A stretch of 64,000 nt of DNA. It comes from Cryptomeria japonica (taxonomy: Eukaryota; Streptophyta; Pinopsida; Cupressales; Cupressaceae). A model generated the notes under the pieces. That model was not told the origin of the DNA. It did not search any database and saw only the letters and a program-made list of their open reading frames with translations. This document shows, one piece after another, positions 11,278 through 23,099 of the stretch. Numbering within the stretch: position 1 is the first letter of the stretch; the number at the start of each line of letters is the position of its first letter. Location of the stretch: NCBI RefSeq assembly GCF_030272615.1, contig NC_081413.1:331963302-332027301 (forward strand), in the 5' to 3' direction. Made by a program: the position numbers and the translations under genes.

Positions 11278-11683
11278 ATTTTTCCCCTCTTTGGGACAAT
11301 GCGATTCTGAACATTGTTTCAAAGAATAATCAAGAAAAATTACATCAAATGTTGCCTCGACAATGATGGGTTAGAAGTGTGACCCCTCGAGAAATCGAGT
11401 GAAAATTTTTTTAAATAGGTCATTTTGTCGAAAATAACACCAAGATTAGACCAAGAAGACAGCAAGGACTCACAAAAGGAATGTTAATGAGGAAAAATTA
11501 GATGAAGAATAATTAGTGGTGAAGAAATTTGCTTTCACAAATACAAAAAAAGTAGGTGAGAGCCTTTATTTAATATGGCAAAATGGATGCATCACACTAG
11601 GACAATGAAAGCTAGGGTGATAATGCAAGCCTTTTATGTAAAATAGACATGTCGCAAAAAATGAATGGCTCAACAATCCTAAT

Positions 11684-11715
<32 letters not shown>

Positions 11716-13194
11716 AGGTCAAGGTATGTGCGACAACCACAACGTGAACGTGCCAACATAGACACCCAAGACATACTTGCCCCAGAATGTTATGAAACAC
11801 TCCATAAACAAAAAAAAAAACAAATGACCATGAGTCATCCTGACCACTCTAAATAACTCAATGACATCATCGAGTAACATAGGAACATGGTCGAAGATAA
11901 ATCAAAGAAAGATAAGACTCGCAAATTCAAACAAGTCAAACAACCATTCTGATCTTGTTGCCAAAATTGATAATGTTGTTGGATGGTAAGACAATCATGC
12001 TGCCTGGTTTCAGGGAATGCAGTACCCTTTATAAAGTAGGATACAATCTGGTTTTGAGTATACCACACATTGTCTAAGACCGATGATAACATTGATTGTT
12101 GATGGTGATTGATGTGACAATTTCAATCAATTTAAAAGCTTGCTTGGTTGAATGGTTCATCTATTAATGTGTGATTTGTTAAGCGCAATGTTTTTCATGT
12201 TTTTTGTTTGTGTCTATGCAAATATATGTCTATGTATAATGGGGATAATTTATTGATGAAAATGAAAATGATTGCGATTATTTTTGGATTGTTAGTGTTT
12301 TCCAATTTTAGGGTTTTTGAACTTTTTGATTTTTTTGTGCTTTTTTGAAGGACATTTTACAATGTTTTTGAATTATTTGAGGATGTTCTTCAAATGTTTT
12401 TGGATTATTTTTGGGATATTTTTCAATTTTTGATGATTTTTTCAAGACTTTATTTGATTTTTAGTGATTTTTTCAGGACTTTATTTGAATTTTTTATGAC
12501 TTTTTTAAGACATTATTTTTTTTTTTTTTATGATTTTTTAGGACATTATTTGATTTTTTAGGACTTTTGGCTTTAAATTGCCCCCAGTGTCTAGCAAGAC
12601 GAGGAATATGTTGAATGGATAATTAAGCTTGCTAAAATGTTGATGTATAGAGAGAAGACAAAGGCCATTTATTATTTTGATAGAGCAGATTCATTTTCCA
12701 AGGGCTATCACGTAATAGGATAAGGCACTGGATATGAAAATGTAAATAAATAGCATGGCATGAGGGACATGTCAAGAGGTTTTTGAAACCATGTTTTGCA
12801 TTTTACATCCTTATGTCGGATCAAGATCAAGGGACAAAAAAGAGTGTATGGACGATGATAGGCTATGGATAGGATAAGCGAGATCAAAAATGGATAAGGG
12901 ATATGGATTGAAGATTGTGATAGGCTAAGGGATAGTGACAGAAAGTTGCAATAAGCCAAGGAATATGAATGAAAGGTTGTAATAAGCCAATGGATAAAGA
13001 CCAAAAGTTGTGATAGACTGAAAGCTATGAACAAGATGCATGACATTCATCAAGATCCTCAGCCTTGTCAAGATCAAAGGTGCAAAAGGGTCACATGAGG
13101 GACGATAGGATAACGGAGGGTATGATAGGGGTATAATAGGATAGCATAGATGAAACCAGCCACCAAGCATGGAATGCAAGAAGATGAAAGATTA
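11278..13194 (-). other. 3' UTR and polypurine tract of element C
   Basis: 11278-11293 is a polypurine tract on the minus strand, adjoining the LTR. The rest is noncoding: a TG run near 11690-11710, T-rich degenerate repeats with a GACATTATTTGAT theme at 12340-12570, and no ORF with family features. The three hairpin modules of the A elements are not found here. Confidence 0.55.
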
Positions 13195-14447
13195 GATGTT
13201 GCAACAACAATAAAAGGGCCTATCTAGTTAGGCTCAAATTTTCCCCTAATGATCTCTACAAACTGAGACTTCTTAGGGTTTTCTTTTAAGACCAGGTTAC
13301 CAACCTTTGACCTTCTTGTTGTAGCTATGATGGAGACAATTTTGATAGGCTTGTAGACAGGTCAATGTTGTTTGACATCTTTCATCCAACATTTCCAGCT
13401 GATACATTTTGGATGCTCTGTATACTTCATCATCAACCTCCAAAGAAATAATAGATTTTGCACCATACACTAAAGAATAAGGTGTTCCACCAATAGGGGT
13501 ACAGATAGATGTACGATAAGCCCACAAGGTAGGATTCAATTGCACATGCTAATCTTGGCCAGCTTCATTGACAAAAAATTTTAGTATTTTGATGATGGTT
13601 TTATTAGATGCCTCAGCTTGGCCATTACTCTATGGATAATATGGAGTTGAGAAGTAGTGTTGAATGTGGAACTTCTCACAGAGTTCTCTAACATCTTGAT
13701 TCTTAAATTGATGACCATTATCAGTTACTATAGCAAGCGGAACCCATATCAACATATGATATAATTCAAACTAAATTTTAAAATTTGTGTCTCAGTGATA
13801 TAGGTCATGGGTATAGCCTCGATCCATTTAGTAAAATATTTTGTTGTAGTTATGATGAATTTATGTCCATTTGCAAATGTCAGGTGAATTTTGCCAATAA
13901 GGTCAAGTACTCATTGAGAAAAGGACCATGGAGATATAACATGTTAAAGCTCTTGTACTAGCTCATGAATGAAATCTCCATGCATCTGGCATTCATAACA
14001 TTTCTTGACAAAATCATGGGTCTTTTGTTCCATTGTCAACCAATAATATCCAACTCATACCAACTTTTTGGCTAGGCTCAAACCATTGAAATGGTCCCCA
14101 CATATACCATTGTGAACATCATGTAAAGCCATTTGTGCTTCATTAGAATCTAAACACCTGAGGAGGGTTTGGTCAAAGGAGTGACGGTAAAGGGTATCAC
14201 CAATGATGATGTATTTTGCAGATTGCCAAATAAAGGATCAATGTTAGTAATGGGAAAGGGTTGGAGGTATTGCTTGGGTTCTCAAATATTCATAAATGTC
14301 CTTGTACCATGGGTAATTAGGACCAACAATTACGCACACCAAATTTGATTGTGGGGTCTCAAAAGATGGGATCAGTATTTGCTCCACCAAGAATTCACGC
14401 CTTTCCATATTCGAAGGCACATCTAGCATGGAAGCAATTGTTGCCAT
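13195..14447 (-). pseudogene. Integrase of element C, broken
   Basis: Fragments in more than one frame cover the integrase from the MATIASMLDVP start to the GKFEPN-type C-terminal segment. The core keeps the TDNG Asp block and a canonical NGQAEASNK block with the catalytic Glu (codon at 13614-13612), then the ALWAYRTS-like and GGTPYSLVYG blocks. In-frame stops interrupt the core and tail, so no enzyme can be made. It would have inserted element cDNA into the chromosome. It serves as an in-window comparison for the altered residue in A-right. Confidence 0.8.
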
Positions 14448-14880
14448 AGCATCAACTGATTTGTTCTAAAGCCCTGAGACTTGATTGAACTAAATAATAG
14501 TAAACTTTGTTTAAAAACTCCAGCAATTTCTTATAGAGGATAAGATTTTCATCTTTTGTATCATAATCATCATTTACTTGTCGAATAACAAGTTGGGAAT
14601 CCCCGTAGACTTGAAGATTTAAGATATGCCACTAAACTACTATTCGGAGCCCTTTGACTAAATCCTCATACTCTACAATAATGTTGGCACAATCAAAAGT
14701 GATCCTATATGACTTTGGAATGGTATCACCCTGAGGAGTCATAAATAATAATCCTGAGCCCGAGCCAAATCTTGTCTGTGATCCATCAAAATGCAACTAC
14801 CATGCATCAGAAGGGGTCACTACAAAGATTAACTCATCAACAAAATAAGTCAACAATGGGTGATATTCTTGAACGGGTGC
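14448..14880 (-). pseudogene. Second (archaeal-type) RNase H of element C, broken
   Basis: Translated fragments match the aRNH domain of A-right: a DGS start, GLLFMTPQGDTIPKSY, an EYE segment and a VYGDSQLVIRQ segment, with stops between. Presence of this extra RNase H after the RT-linked one is the hallmark of the Tat lineage. It precedes integrase directly. Confidence 0.75.
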
Positions 14881-15105
14881 ATCTATGAGTTGATAAACTA
14901 TAACTTGTCCTTTTGTTGCCTTTCTATCAATATACTCAATATCAAACTTTCTCAGGATCATTACCCACTTTGCTAGTCAGTCAGTGAGAGTTGCTCTATT
15001 AAGTAAGTACTTTAGTGGATCAATCTTGGCTTCTAGTAATATCTTGTGGTTCAATATGAAGAGGCGAACCTTTTCGACTGCAAAGACCACTGCTAAGAAT
15101 GCTCT
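14881..15105 (-). pseudogene. RNase H of element C, C-terminal part
   Basis: The 3' part of the RT-linked RNase H, from VVFAVEKVR through the TLTD-like and KWVMILRKFDIEY segments. Its 5' part lies at 22812-23099. When the flanks of element N are compared, the frame runs on across the insertion apart from an older frameshift, showing that N landed inside this gene. Confidence 0.75.
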
Positions 15106-16206
15106 TGATAAATACTAAGAGGGGGGTGAATTAGTATGCCAAAAATCTTTGCACTTAAACACTTTGCAAGACTAACAGTAAACTAGTAAAATAGTTTAGT
15201 AGACAAACCGGTTAACATACATGCAAACCAAATAGCAAATAATGCATTCACCCATAGAAGCACAAACACCATAACACAAGAGATTTTGACGTGGAAACCC
15301 AAATGGGAAAAACCACAGTGAAATGGAACTCACAAGTAACTATCTGCAGAATAGGAACTAGACCGGTTAAGGTCTTACAATGTTCTTTATTAGAACAGAT
15401 CCTGTTAGGAATCTCAATCTCTGTTAGGAGATAAGTCTGATTAAAGACTACCTTGCTAGAGGATTTTAGATCCACAGATGTGAACCACCTTGTTAGAGGA
15501 TTTACAAAAGGCTTTTGGGCCTACCCGGTTAAGGGCTATAGACTTGTCGAAGATGTGAGTAATCAACAAGTGAGTGATCTAGCAAATAGCACAGATTGCT
15601 TGATTAGATCCTTGATAGCTTGTTCCTAATGCATTCCAGCATTACTTCAACCTTCTACAAATTCATACTCTCTAACTCCTCAACCACCTTAAACCCTAGC
15701 AACAACATCAACAATACCAACAACATAAAACCCTAGACATGATGTCCTTTCCAAGGAATCTGATTTCATGTCAGTCCAATAGGTTTACAATCCAATTCCC
15801 TAGGTTCAATGAACCTGGACATACTTGGTAACATGATACAAAAAGTACCGTTAAAGTGTCGGCACCGTCAAACAATCGGTGGATGGTAACTCATCACAAA
15901 ATGTCGGTTGGTAACTCATCACAGAGTATTACCGGTTCATACAAAATACCGGTTGTCGGTTTGACAAAAATGAAGACTGGTAAAAATGTGTTATACCGCT
16001 TTAATCCCTCGTACCGCTTGGGGTCGACATGCCTCTTCAGACCGATAAACACATTTTGCAAAACACCAATAGTCTAACGACTATAATACAACATACCAGT
16101 TGCAACATATTCCGGTTGAGCTTAAGCTCATACATATAAAGGAGATCTCAATGCAAGTGTGTGTCCATCAATGACAGTCACATCATAAACATAAAAAATG
16201 CCAACA
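15106..16206 (-). repeat. 3' LTR of element N
   Basis: 1101 bp, closely similar along its length to 21710-22811. It is rich in the palindrome ACCGGT and related CCGGTT words. The LTR pair differs most visibly at these CCGG sites, for example CCGG in one copy and CTAG or CCGA in the other. Confidence 0.93.
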
Positions 16207-16222
16207 ATCTCCCCCTTTTGCA
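16207..16222 (-). promoter_or_regulatory. Polypurine tract of element N
   Basis: Sense strand GCAAAAGGGGGAGAT directly before the 3' LTR start TGTTGGCA. This is the expected plus-strand primer site. Confidence 0.85.
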
Positions 16223-16735
16223 TTGATGGCAACACTTAGGAAAATAAAATTTTGACATCTAAGTGTTTTACAACAAAATCATGCCATTAGCAAAATTGCT
16301 CCCCCTAAGCATATACACTATCCCTTTAACAATACAATGTATAACTATTTTGCACATAGAGATATCAGAGCACACATCAAAATTTTAAATACCAGATACT
16401 TCTCCCCCTTAGAATACTTCTCCCCCTTTGCCAACAATGACAAAGTACAGCTGAAAACAACCCCTGTTTTCATTTGGTATTAAAATAATAAAAGTTTATG
16501 ACAATAAGGAATAAAACTTGTCAAAAACATATTTAAAGTCTTGCAAGAATTGTTTCATAGATAAAAACTAGGACTCAAGTAGGGAGGTGGCTACTTCTTT
16601 CTCTGTCTACATCTGGGAGACTTGTTCTTCCATGGCGTCAATTGTGCTCATCTCCTGTGTCACTATTAAGAAATCCAGATTTAGATAGCACTTCTGAAGA
16701 ATTTGCAAACGTGGGAGTAGAACCAGTTGTAGCTC

Positions 16736-19700
16736 CTACAAATCTCGAGACTGGGTGCTGATCTCATGCTCCATTTTTGTTGTCTGGATGTGAAACCGGT
16801 GAACGGTTTGCCCATAGGCTGTAAAGGAGTCATAAGGTGGCTTGAATGTGCTCATGTAGGACTGCAAGTCAGATTGAAGCTTTTTCTTCTGTGCAAGCAC
16901 ATCGTCACATAACAGATGGGGTTGGAAAATCTTGTTGAGTAGAATATTCCCCTCATCCAGAGTGTCCCTTATATCCTTTTGTGCTTTTTGGAGTTCAGTC
17001 CAGAGCCCATTTAACTTCTTCACCAGAGCAATACTTAGAGCCTTTTGATGCTCTTTCTTGACATTTGCCTATGCTGCCTCTTCTAGGCTCTACACCTGAT
17101 CATCCACTACTGTGCATAGGAGTTTTAATCTAGCCAATGATGATTCAGTATTTGGAAGGTTTGTACTGGGTATCAAATCGGTAAGAGTGTCCATCGTCGC
17201 TTGGATCACATCTTGTTCCTTTTTCCTCCATATGACTTCAAGGCATTCTTGAGCAACCTTGATGCTCTGCATCAGCTCCATTTCACTTGCAGACTGGAGG
17301 TCAATAGGACTGGTGAGGTCAGTCGGTTTGGCTTGACTACCGGTTGCCTTCAAAGTCTCCATCTGTGTTCTCTTTACCGCTTCGCATTCCTTGTCCTCTT
17401 TAGCTTTCTTCTTTTCCGCTTCTCTCCTTTTCTCCTTTTCCTTATCCTCCTCGACCTTTTTCTTCTCTGCTTCTCTCCTCTTCTCTTCTTCTTTGTCCTC
17501 CTCTGCCTTTTTCTTCTCTGCTTCTCTCCTCTTCTCCTCTTCTTTTCCTTCCTCTTCCTTTTTCTTTTTCTCTACTTCCTTCCTCTTCTCCTCTTCCTTG
17601 TCTTCCTCTGCCTTCTTCCTCTCTGCTTCCTTCCATTTCTCCTCTTCCTTGTCTTCCTCTTCTTGTTTCTTTTTCTTTTCATCATCTTCTTTTCTTTTCT
17701 CCTCTTTCTCTTTTCTCTTTTCCTCCTCTTTCCTCTTCTCCTCATCTTCATCCTTCTTCTTCTTCTCCTCTTCATCCTTCTTCTTCTTCTCTTCTTCATC
17801 CTTCTTCTTCTCTTCTTCATCCTTCTTCTTCTCCTCTTCTGCTTTCCTCTTCTTTGCTTGCTTCTATGCTTCCTCCTTTTTGTCCTCAGTTTCCTTTTGC
17901 TTGTCTACCTGTTCTACCTGCTTCTCCTGTCCTGTTGCTTTCGATGGTGTACCCTGAGCAATATCCTCTCCATCTAGAGCATCGACATCAATAGTGTTGA
18001 TCGATTCAGCAACCAGATTTCCTTCATCATCAAACACTTCATCCAGTTTAGTTATTGTCGGTTCTTGCTCAACCTTCCTGTTGGCTTCAGCCACTCGATG
18101 CATCTTCAGAGCTTCTAGAGAAAGGATGTGTGTATTCTTGAGCACTTCTTTACCCTTCCCTTCCAGTAACAGGAGTCTTCTTCTTCTCATGAAGAAGAGG
18201 CCTTTGTATTTGTTCATTACTTCGAACAGTTCCGAATTTGATACATCAGGAAAATGTTCAGCAAAAAATTTCTCTCTCATTTCCTGTTCCTACTCTATGG
18301 CAATGCATCATTTATTGTTTAAGGATTTATACAAAGAATCTGGTGTCTCAGATCTAATTTTTGAAGGCGACCGGTCATTAACACATAAATACTGAATAAT
18401 TTCTTTTTCAACCGCTTCCTTTTCATCATCATTAAAGTCATCAAAACAATCAATCAAATCATTTAGCACTTTTCTCCTAATGTTTTTGATAGTTCTTTGA
18501 AAATGTGTCAAAGGTTTGTAGGAGGAGATGTCAATATTTACCAGTGTCGATGATGTATGTTCATTCTTTGTCTTTTTCTTTGCTTGTCGTGTCTTCTTAG
18601 GCTTTTTCTCAGACACAGTTTCTTCTGAGTTTGGTGAGGTATTCCTTGTCTTCCTCTTTCTCTTGAACACTTTAGCAGGTGCCGCTTTCGGTTTCTTTTT
18701 AGCCGGTGACCACTTGGTCACTTTAGGACTGGTTGTAGTAGCCGGTGTTGATGCTGAAGGCACTACTTTTGCCTTCTTCATTGAAGGTTCTTTTCCTTTC
18801 TTTGTTGAGGGTTCCTCAACCGATGTTATCCTTTCTAGGTAGGTGTCAGTTCTCCTTACCTTTGGATAAGTGGTGAGGCAATAAGGGTAGAGGCATATCC
18901 CTCCAACATATCATTCATTACCTCATAGCCCATAGGCTCCACTTCCTCTTGTCTGGGCTCAATAGCCTCCATTATGTATTGATCCACTTTAATGGTGAAA
19001 CAGATATCATCTTCATATTTCTTGACAATATCACCAGATATTCTCACCCTCTAACTCATTTTGTGTTTGAACTCATCAAAGTACTTGTTCATAACTTCAG
19101 GGTAACCAGTTCCAACTGCTTGAATGCTTTCCTTGATTTGCTTGGTTACCGGTTGGTCAGCAGACCACTGGACATCACCTACTCCTAGAAAGTAGCCTTG
19201 GAAGTAAAAGAACAACCCAACCAGTAGTTGTCCAAACTTGAACCTCAATGTATTATCCTATTTGATCGATTTAAGATTCAACAGGAGTTGCCTTTGCATA
19301 CCGGTGCACAGGTCAAAAGATGCATCCTCCTTGATCATCTGGTAAGCGGCCTTTTACTGCTGCAACAGATACAGAGTTAATTCTGCTGGCTGAGGACGTT
19401 CGATATCCAATCACCATACATGCATATTTCACGAGGTCATCCTTGATGGAATTAACAGTCATTCCTCGTGAGTCGCTTACTGAACCAGTGAGCTTGGACA
19501 TTTCTATCTTGCTTACTGTCCTTAGGGCTGGCACTTCCCTTGTATTGCAGAAACTAGTGATGGCATGAATTGCTTGCGGTGTAATATCATGCGTTCTTTC
19601 CAGGTACATCTTGTCACCATGAACTCTTCTCATAATGATCCTAATGTGATCATATGTGAAATCCTCCAGGAAATAAACAACATTGTGGAGCTTCTTCTTC

Positions 19701-19935
19701 TCCAAAATACTATACTCCGGTTTGATCTTTTTATCTTGTCGACAAAATAAACCTAGCTGTGAGTGAATTGCTAGTGACCTAGGTCTTCGATTTTACAATC
19801 TATGTAATCAGAGATTCCCTCTTCTACTATCACACTAGCTGGAACTTGTGATAGGGCATTATATCTAGACTTGCATTGAATAAAGCTTGTTGAATCTACA
19901 GATGTACTAGAGCTAGTATGGGATGCAGAAGCCAT
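16736..19935 (-). pseudogene. Element N ORF2: large protein of unknown function with Lys/Glu-rich helix, broken
   Basis: A chain of minus-strand frames from an ATG at 19935 (MASASHTSSSTSVDS) to a stop at 16736, about 1,060 codons with several stops and frameshifts. The N-terminal third (19705-18856) has a mixed-composition domain with segments such as VVYFLEDFTYDHIRIIMRR; I do not recognise its family with confidence, though it resembles plant transposon-associated proteins. A Lys-rich basic stretch follows (18781-18500). At 17870-17400 about 150 residues of repeated Glu/Lys/Arg heptad-like sequence predict a single alpha helix or coiled coil. The C-terminal part (17362-16736) is also coil-rich. 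No RT, protease or integrase motif is seen. Function unknown. Confidence 0.6.
17400..17870 (-). repeat. Purine-rich imperfect repeat encoding a Lys/Glu helix in N ORF2
   Basis: Sense strand is almost all GA(A/G) codons with a recurring unit of the type EEDKEEEKRREAEKKKA. Alternative frames give poly-Arg/Lys or Phe/Ser-rich ORFs, which are artefacts of the composition. Confidence 0.85.
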
Positions 19936-20456
19936 GATAGAAACTAAAAACTCAAAAAATACCTTTCGAAAATCATGAATTTAGGGCTTTCAGATTCTTC
20001 TCCACCTCACACTCTGTTAGTTGCAGAATCACCACTTTGCGTTCTTCACTTGACCGTTTATAATTTGAATTTGAATCTCCTTCAAGGTTTCTAAAATTTA
20101 TCTGAATCGCAGCACAAATCACTTTGTCGTCGCTCTGCACTTGAAAACCTTCTTCGCTTCAAAAACTGATAGTGAGAAATGATTTAAAAAATCCTTTTAA
20201 ACATATTCCTCACCTACCGCAATAAATGCTCCACCATTAGGGCGTAAACCCTAATTTGCCTTTTACCGTTTCTGGTCTTTCGCCAGATGACAGGTATCGC
20301 ATACCAATTAAGGTCTTTTACTGGTGTAAACTGGGGGTTCGAAACATTTTGTCATTTGCTCCCCCTAAGCTTTTCCAAAGCTTAGTTTGTCGGTTCCGTG
20401 ATTTCCACACTAGGTGCAGAAACCGGTTCCTCTTGCAACATTGTTGGTTTCTTCTT
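19936..20456 (-). other. Spacer between N ORF1 and ORF2
   Basis: About 520 bp without coding features. It has a CCCTAA-containing stretch and a purine-rich block near 20360. Nothing further is recognised; a leader or splice region for ORF2 is possible. Confidence 0.4.
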
Positions 20457-21659
20457 CTAGGTCTTGTTCATATCCGCTTGAACAGTGTCAACATCAATCT
20501 TTCCTTCCGGAGTGACCGGTATGTCATCTGATATGTTCTTTCTTGATCTATAGAATCTGGCAATGTGACCCGGTTTGTTGCAGTGATAGCAAACCAATCC
20601 AGGTGCTCTCCAAGGTCCATTGTTCATGTTTCCATTCTTCCTTCTGCATGTTGCAGCAGTGTGACCATGACCATGACAAATCCAACAGTTTTCTCTCCAT
20701 CCGGTTGCCGCTTGATAACCACCGCTTCTTGGCTGATGATTGAAGGTATTAAACCGGTTGTGATTCTGGTTCACAAAAGGTTCAGGACCAACTCCTTGGG
20801 TCCTCTGAGAATATCTTCCAGTGTTATTCATAACAGACCTGCATTCAGATGCTCTATGCCCAAACTTGTTGCATGCATAACAGTTACCATTAAATTTATA
20901 GGATCTAGGCTTATCATTTAGAAAATAGGGAAAATTATTGTAAGCCTTACTCCTACACACATTGGCAGTATGTCCTTCTTTAAGACAATTAAAGCAAACA
21001 GGTTTAAACTTTTGCTTACCTTTATCCTTTGATGTCGGTTGATTCTTTGATGTTCCAGCATTTGTACTAGAGGTCTCACCTTCCACATGACCGGAATAAC
21101 CAAGTCCATTAGTATTCTTAACCGATTTGGCAGATTCAAGCTTTTGCTCTAGCTTGACAGTACTCTTGTTGAACTTAGCAAGTATTTCCTTTGACTCAAA
21201 GAGTTCTTTGAAAATAGCAGCATTTGTTTCCATCAGGTTTTCATTCTCAAAGATGGCAATGTTCAATTCTCCTTGCATGTCTTCCTTTCCCACTTTGCTC
21301 GCATGGAGTTGAGCAGTTAGGGTACTGATCTCTTGCTTTAGCTTGGAGGTTTCATGATCCTTGTCTTTGACCAGATCTTCAACTTTCCTTTGGTTCTCAA
21401 GCTCTTGGCACATTCGAATAGTTAGTCCTTCCAATTCTTTTCTCAGGTTGGAATTGGATTCATTCAGCTTTTCTACTTCTTGAATCGGGGCTTCCATGTT
21501 CCCTTCATCAAAGAAACCATTTTTAGATAGCTCCATCAAATTTTCTGCATGTTCTCTCCTTTTTGCTTGAGATGCCTTGTATTTGACCATAAGATCATCA
21601 TAGGCTTGCTCAGACTGAGTGAGCCGATGAGTAAGTTCCCTCAATGTGTATTCCCCCAT
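20457..21659 (-). CDS. Element N ORF1: coiled-coil Gag-like protein with four zinc knuckles
   Basis: 400 residues from MGEYTLRELT (ATG at 21659-21657), the first Met after the primer site; a longer frame reaching 21767 would start inside the LTR. Residues 1-175 are a continuous charged coiled coil (LTHRLTQSEQ onward). Four CCHC knuckles follow at residues 222-235, 260-273, 325-338 and 357-370. The fourth has Tyr in place of the last Cys (CYHCNKPGHIARFY), probably a G-to-A decay. Asn/Gly-rich linkers separate the knuckles. Such a protein would bind element RNA and multimerise, that is, act as Gag. A canonical Gag core domain is not evident. It is fully open, unlike ORF2. Confidence 0.8.
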   Translation of the reverse strand: MGEYTLRELTHRLTQSEQAYDDLMVKYKASQAKRREHAENLMELSKNGFFDEGNMEAPIQEVEKLNESNSNLRKELEGLTIRMCQELENQRKVEDLVKDKDHETSKLKQEISTLTAQLHASKVGKEDMQGELNIAIFENENLMETNAAIFKELFESKEILAKFNKSTVKLEQKLESAKSVKNTNGLGYSGHVEGETSSTNAGTSKNQPTSKDKGKQKFKPVCFNCLKEGHTANVCRSKAYNNFPYFLNDKPRSYKFNGNCYACNKFGHRASECRSVMNNTGRYSQRTQGVGPEPFVNQNHNRFNTFNHQPRSGGYQAATGWRENCWICHGHGHTAATCRRKNGNMNNGPWRAPGLVCYHCNKPGHIARFYRSRKNISDDIPVTPEGKIDVDTVQADMNKT

Positions 21660-21693
21660 ATCTCTTTCCAAGTGGCTAAACTTATAGAAAGGT

Positions 21694-21707
21694 TGGCTCT
21701 GATACCA
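21694..21707 (-). promoter_or_regulatory. Primer-binding site of element N (initiator Met tRNA type)
   Basis: Sense strand TGGTATCAGAGCCA, two bases after the LTR end. This is the classic plant site complementary to the 3' end of initiator methionine tRNA, and it fixes the orientation of N as minus. Confidence 0.95.
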
Positions 21708-21709
21708 AT

Positions 21710-22811
21710 TGATGAATACTAAGAGGGGGGGTGAATTAGTATGCAAAAAATCTTTGCACTTAAACACTTTGCAAGACTAACAGTAAACCGGTAAAACAGT
21801 TTAGCAGACAAACCGGTTAGCACACATGCAAACCAAATAGCAAATAATGCATTCACCCACAAAAGCACAAACACCATAACACAAGAGATTTTGACGTGGA
21901 AACCCAAATGGGAAAAACCACGGTGAGATGGAACACACAAGTAACTATCTGCAGAATAGGAACCAGACCGGTTAAGGTCTTACAATGTTCTTTATTAGAA
22001 TAGATCCTGTTAGGAATCTCAATCTCTGTTAGGAGATAAGTCCGATTAAAGACTACCTTGCTAGAGGATTTTAGATCCACAGATGTGAACCACCTTGTTA
22101 GAGGATTTACAAAAGGCTTTTGAGCCTACCCGGTTAAGGGCTACAGACTTGTCGAAGATGTGAGTAATCAACAAGTGAGTGATCTAGCAAATAGCACAGA
22201 ATGCTTGATTAGATCCTTGATAGCTCGTTCCTAATGCATTCCAACATTACTTCAGACTTCTACACATCCATACTCTCTAACTCCTCAACCACCTTAAACC
22301 CTAGCAACAACATCAACAATACCAACAACATAAAACCCTAGACATGATGTCCTTTTAAAGGAATCTGATTTCATGTCGGTCCAATAGGTTTACAATCCAA
22401 TTCCCTAGGTTCAATGAACCTGGACATACTTGGTAACATGACACAAAAATCACCGTTAAAGTGTCGACACCATCAAACAATCAGTGGATGGTAACTCATC
22501 ACAAAATGTCGGTTGGTAACTCATCACAGAGTATTACCGGCTCATACAAAATACCGTTTGTCAGTTTGACAAAAATGAAGACTGGTAAAAATGTGTTATG
22601 CCGCTTTAATCCTTCATATCGCTTGGGGTTGACATGCCGCTTCAGACCGGTAAACACATTCTGCAAAACACCAATAGTCTAACGACTATAATACAACATA
22701 CCAGTTGCAACATATTCCGGTTGAGCTTAAGCTCATACATATAAAGGAGATCTCAATGCAAGTGTGTGTCCATCAATGACAATCACATCATAAACATCAA
22801 AAATGCCAACA
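21710..22811 (-). repeat. 5' LTR of element N
   Basis: 1102 bp, direct repeat of 15106-16206. It carries about seven CCGG-centred words, including AACCGGTAAAAC, where the other LTR has CTAG. Confidence 0.93.
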
Positions 22812-23099
22812 ACTCTCTCAATGATAGAATAATTTAGTTCATAGCTGAATAGCATTCAACTGATATAATAAATTTCTCTCTTCACCTTCTTCATCTTGTT
22901 GTGCTAAGAGAGCTCCTAGTGCTATGGTAGTTGCAGATATGTAAAAAATAAAAGGTTTCCCTTCTATGGGAGGCATCAATATTGGTGGTGACAAAAGATA
23001 ATCTTTGAGTTCTTGAAATACTTGTTGGCATTGCTCGATCCATTTGAAAGCTACCCCTTTATGAAGCAAGTGTTGAAAAGGGTGGCACTTGTTTGCCAA
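22812..23099 (-). pseudogene. RNase H of element C, N-terminal part
   Basis: Matches A-right 61080-61340: the HPFQHLLHKG connection segment, FKWIEQCQQVFQELKDYL, then ALGALLAQ with its conserved residues. A frameshift follows before the N insertion. It continues at 15105 on the other side of N. Confidence 0.8.

Larger units (their letters stand above)
15106..22811 (-). mobile_element. Element N: complete non-autonomous LTR retrotransposon nested in C
   Basis: 7.7 kb with LTRs of 1101 bp (15106-16206, 3') and 1102 bp (21710-22811, 5'), TGTTGGCA...TCATCA ends on the minus strand. An initiator-Met-type primer site and a polypurine tract are present. Flanks are GCTCT (15101-15105) and ACTCT (22812-22816), a 5-bp target duplication with one change; the host RNase H frame confirms the site. 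It encodes a coiled-coil/zinc-knuckle protein and a second long broken ORF but no protease, RT, RNase H or integrase. Confidence 0.93.

Noticed and set aside
17201-17977. Plus-strand 258-codon ORF rich in Leu and Phe that looks like a membrane protein, and a Ser/Phe-rich sister frame
   Set aside because: It is the antisense of the GA-rich codons encoding the Lys/Glu helix of N ORF2.
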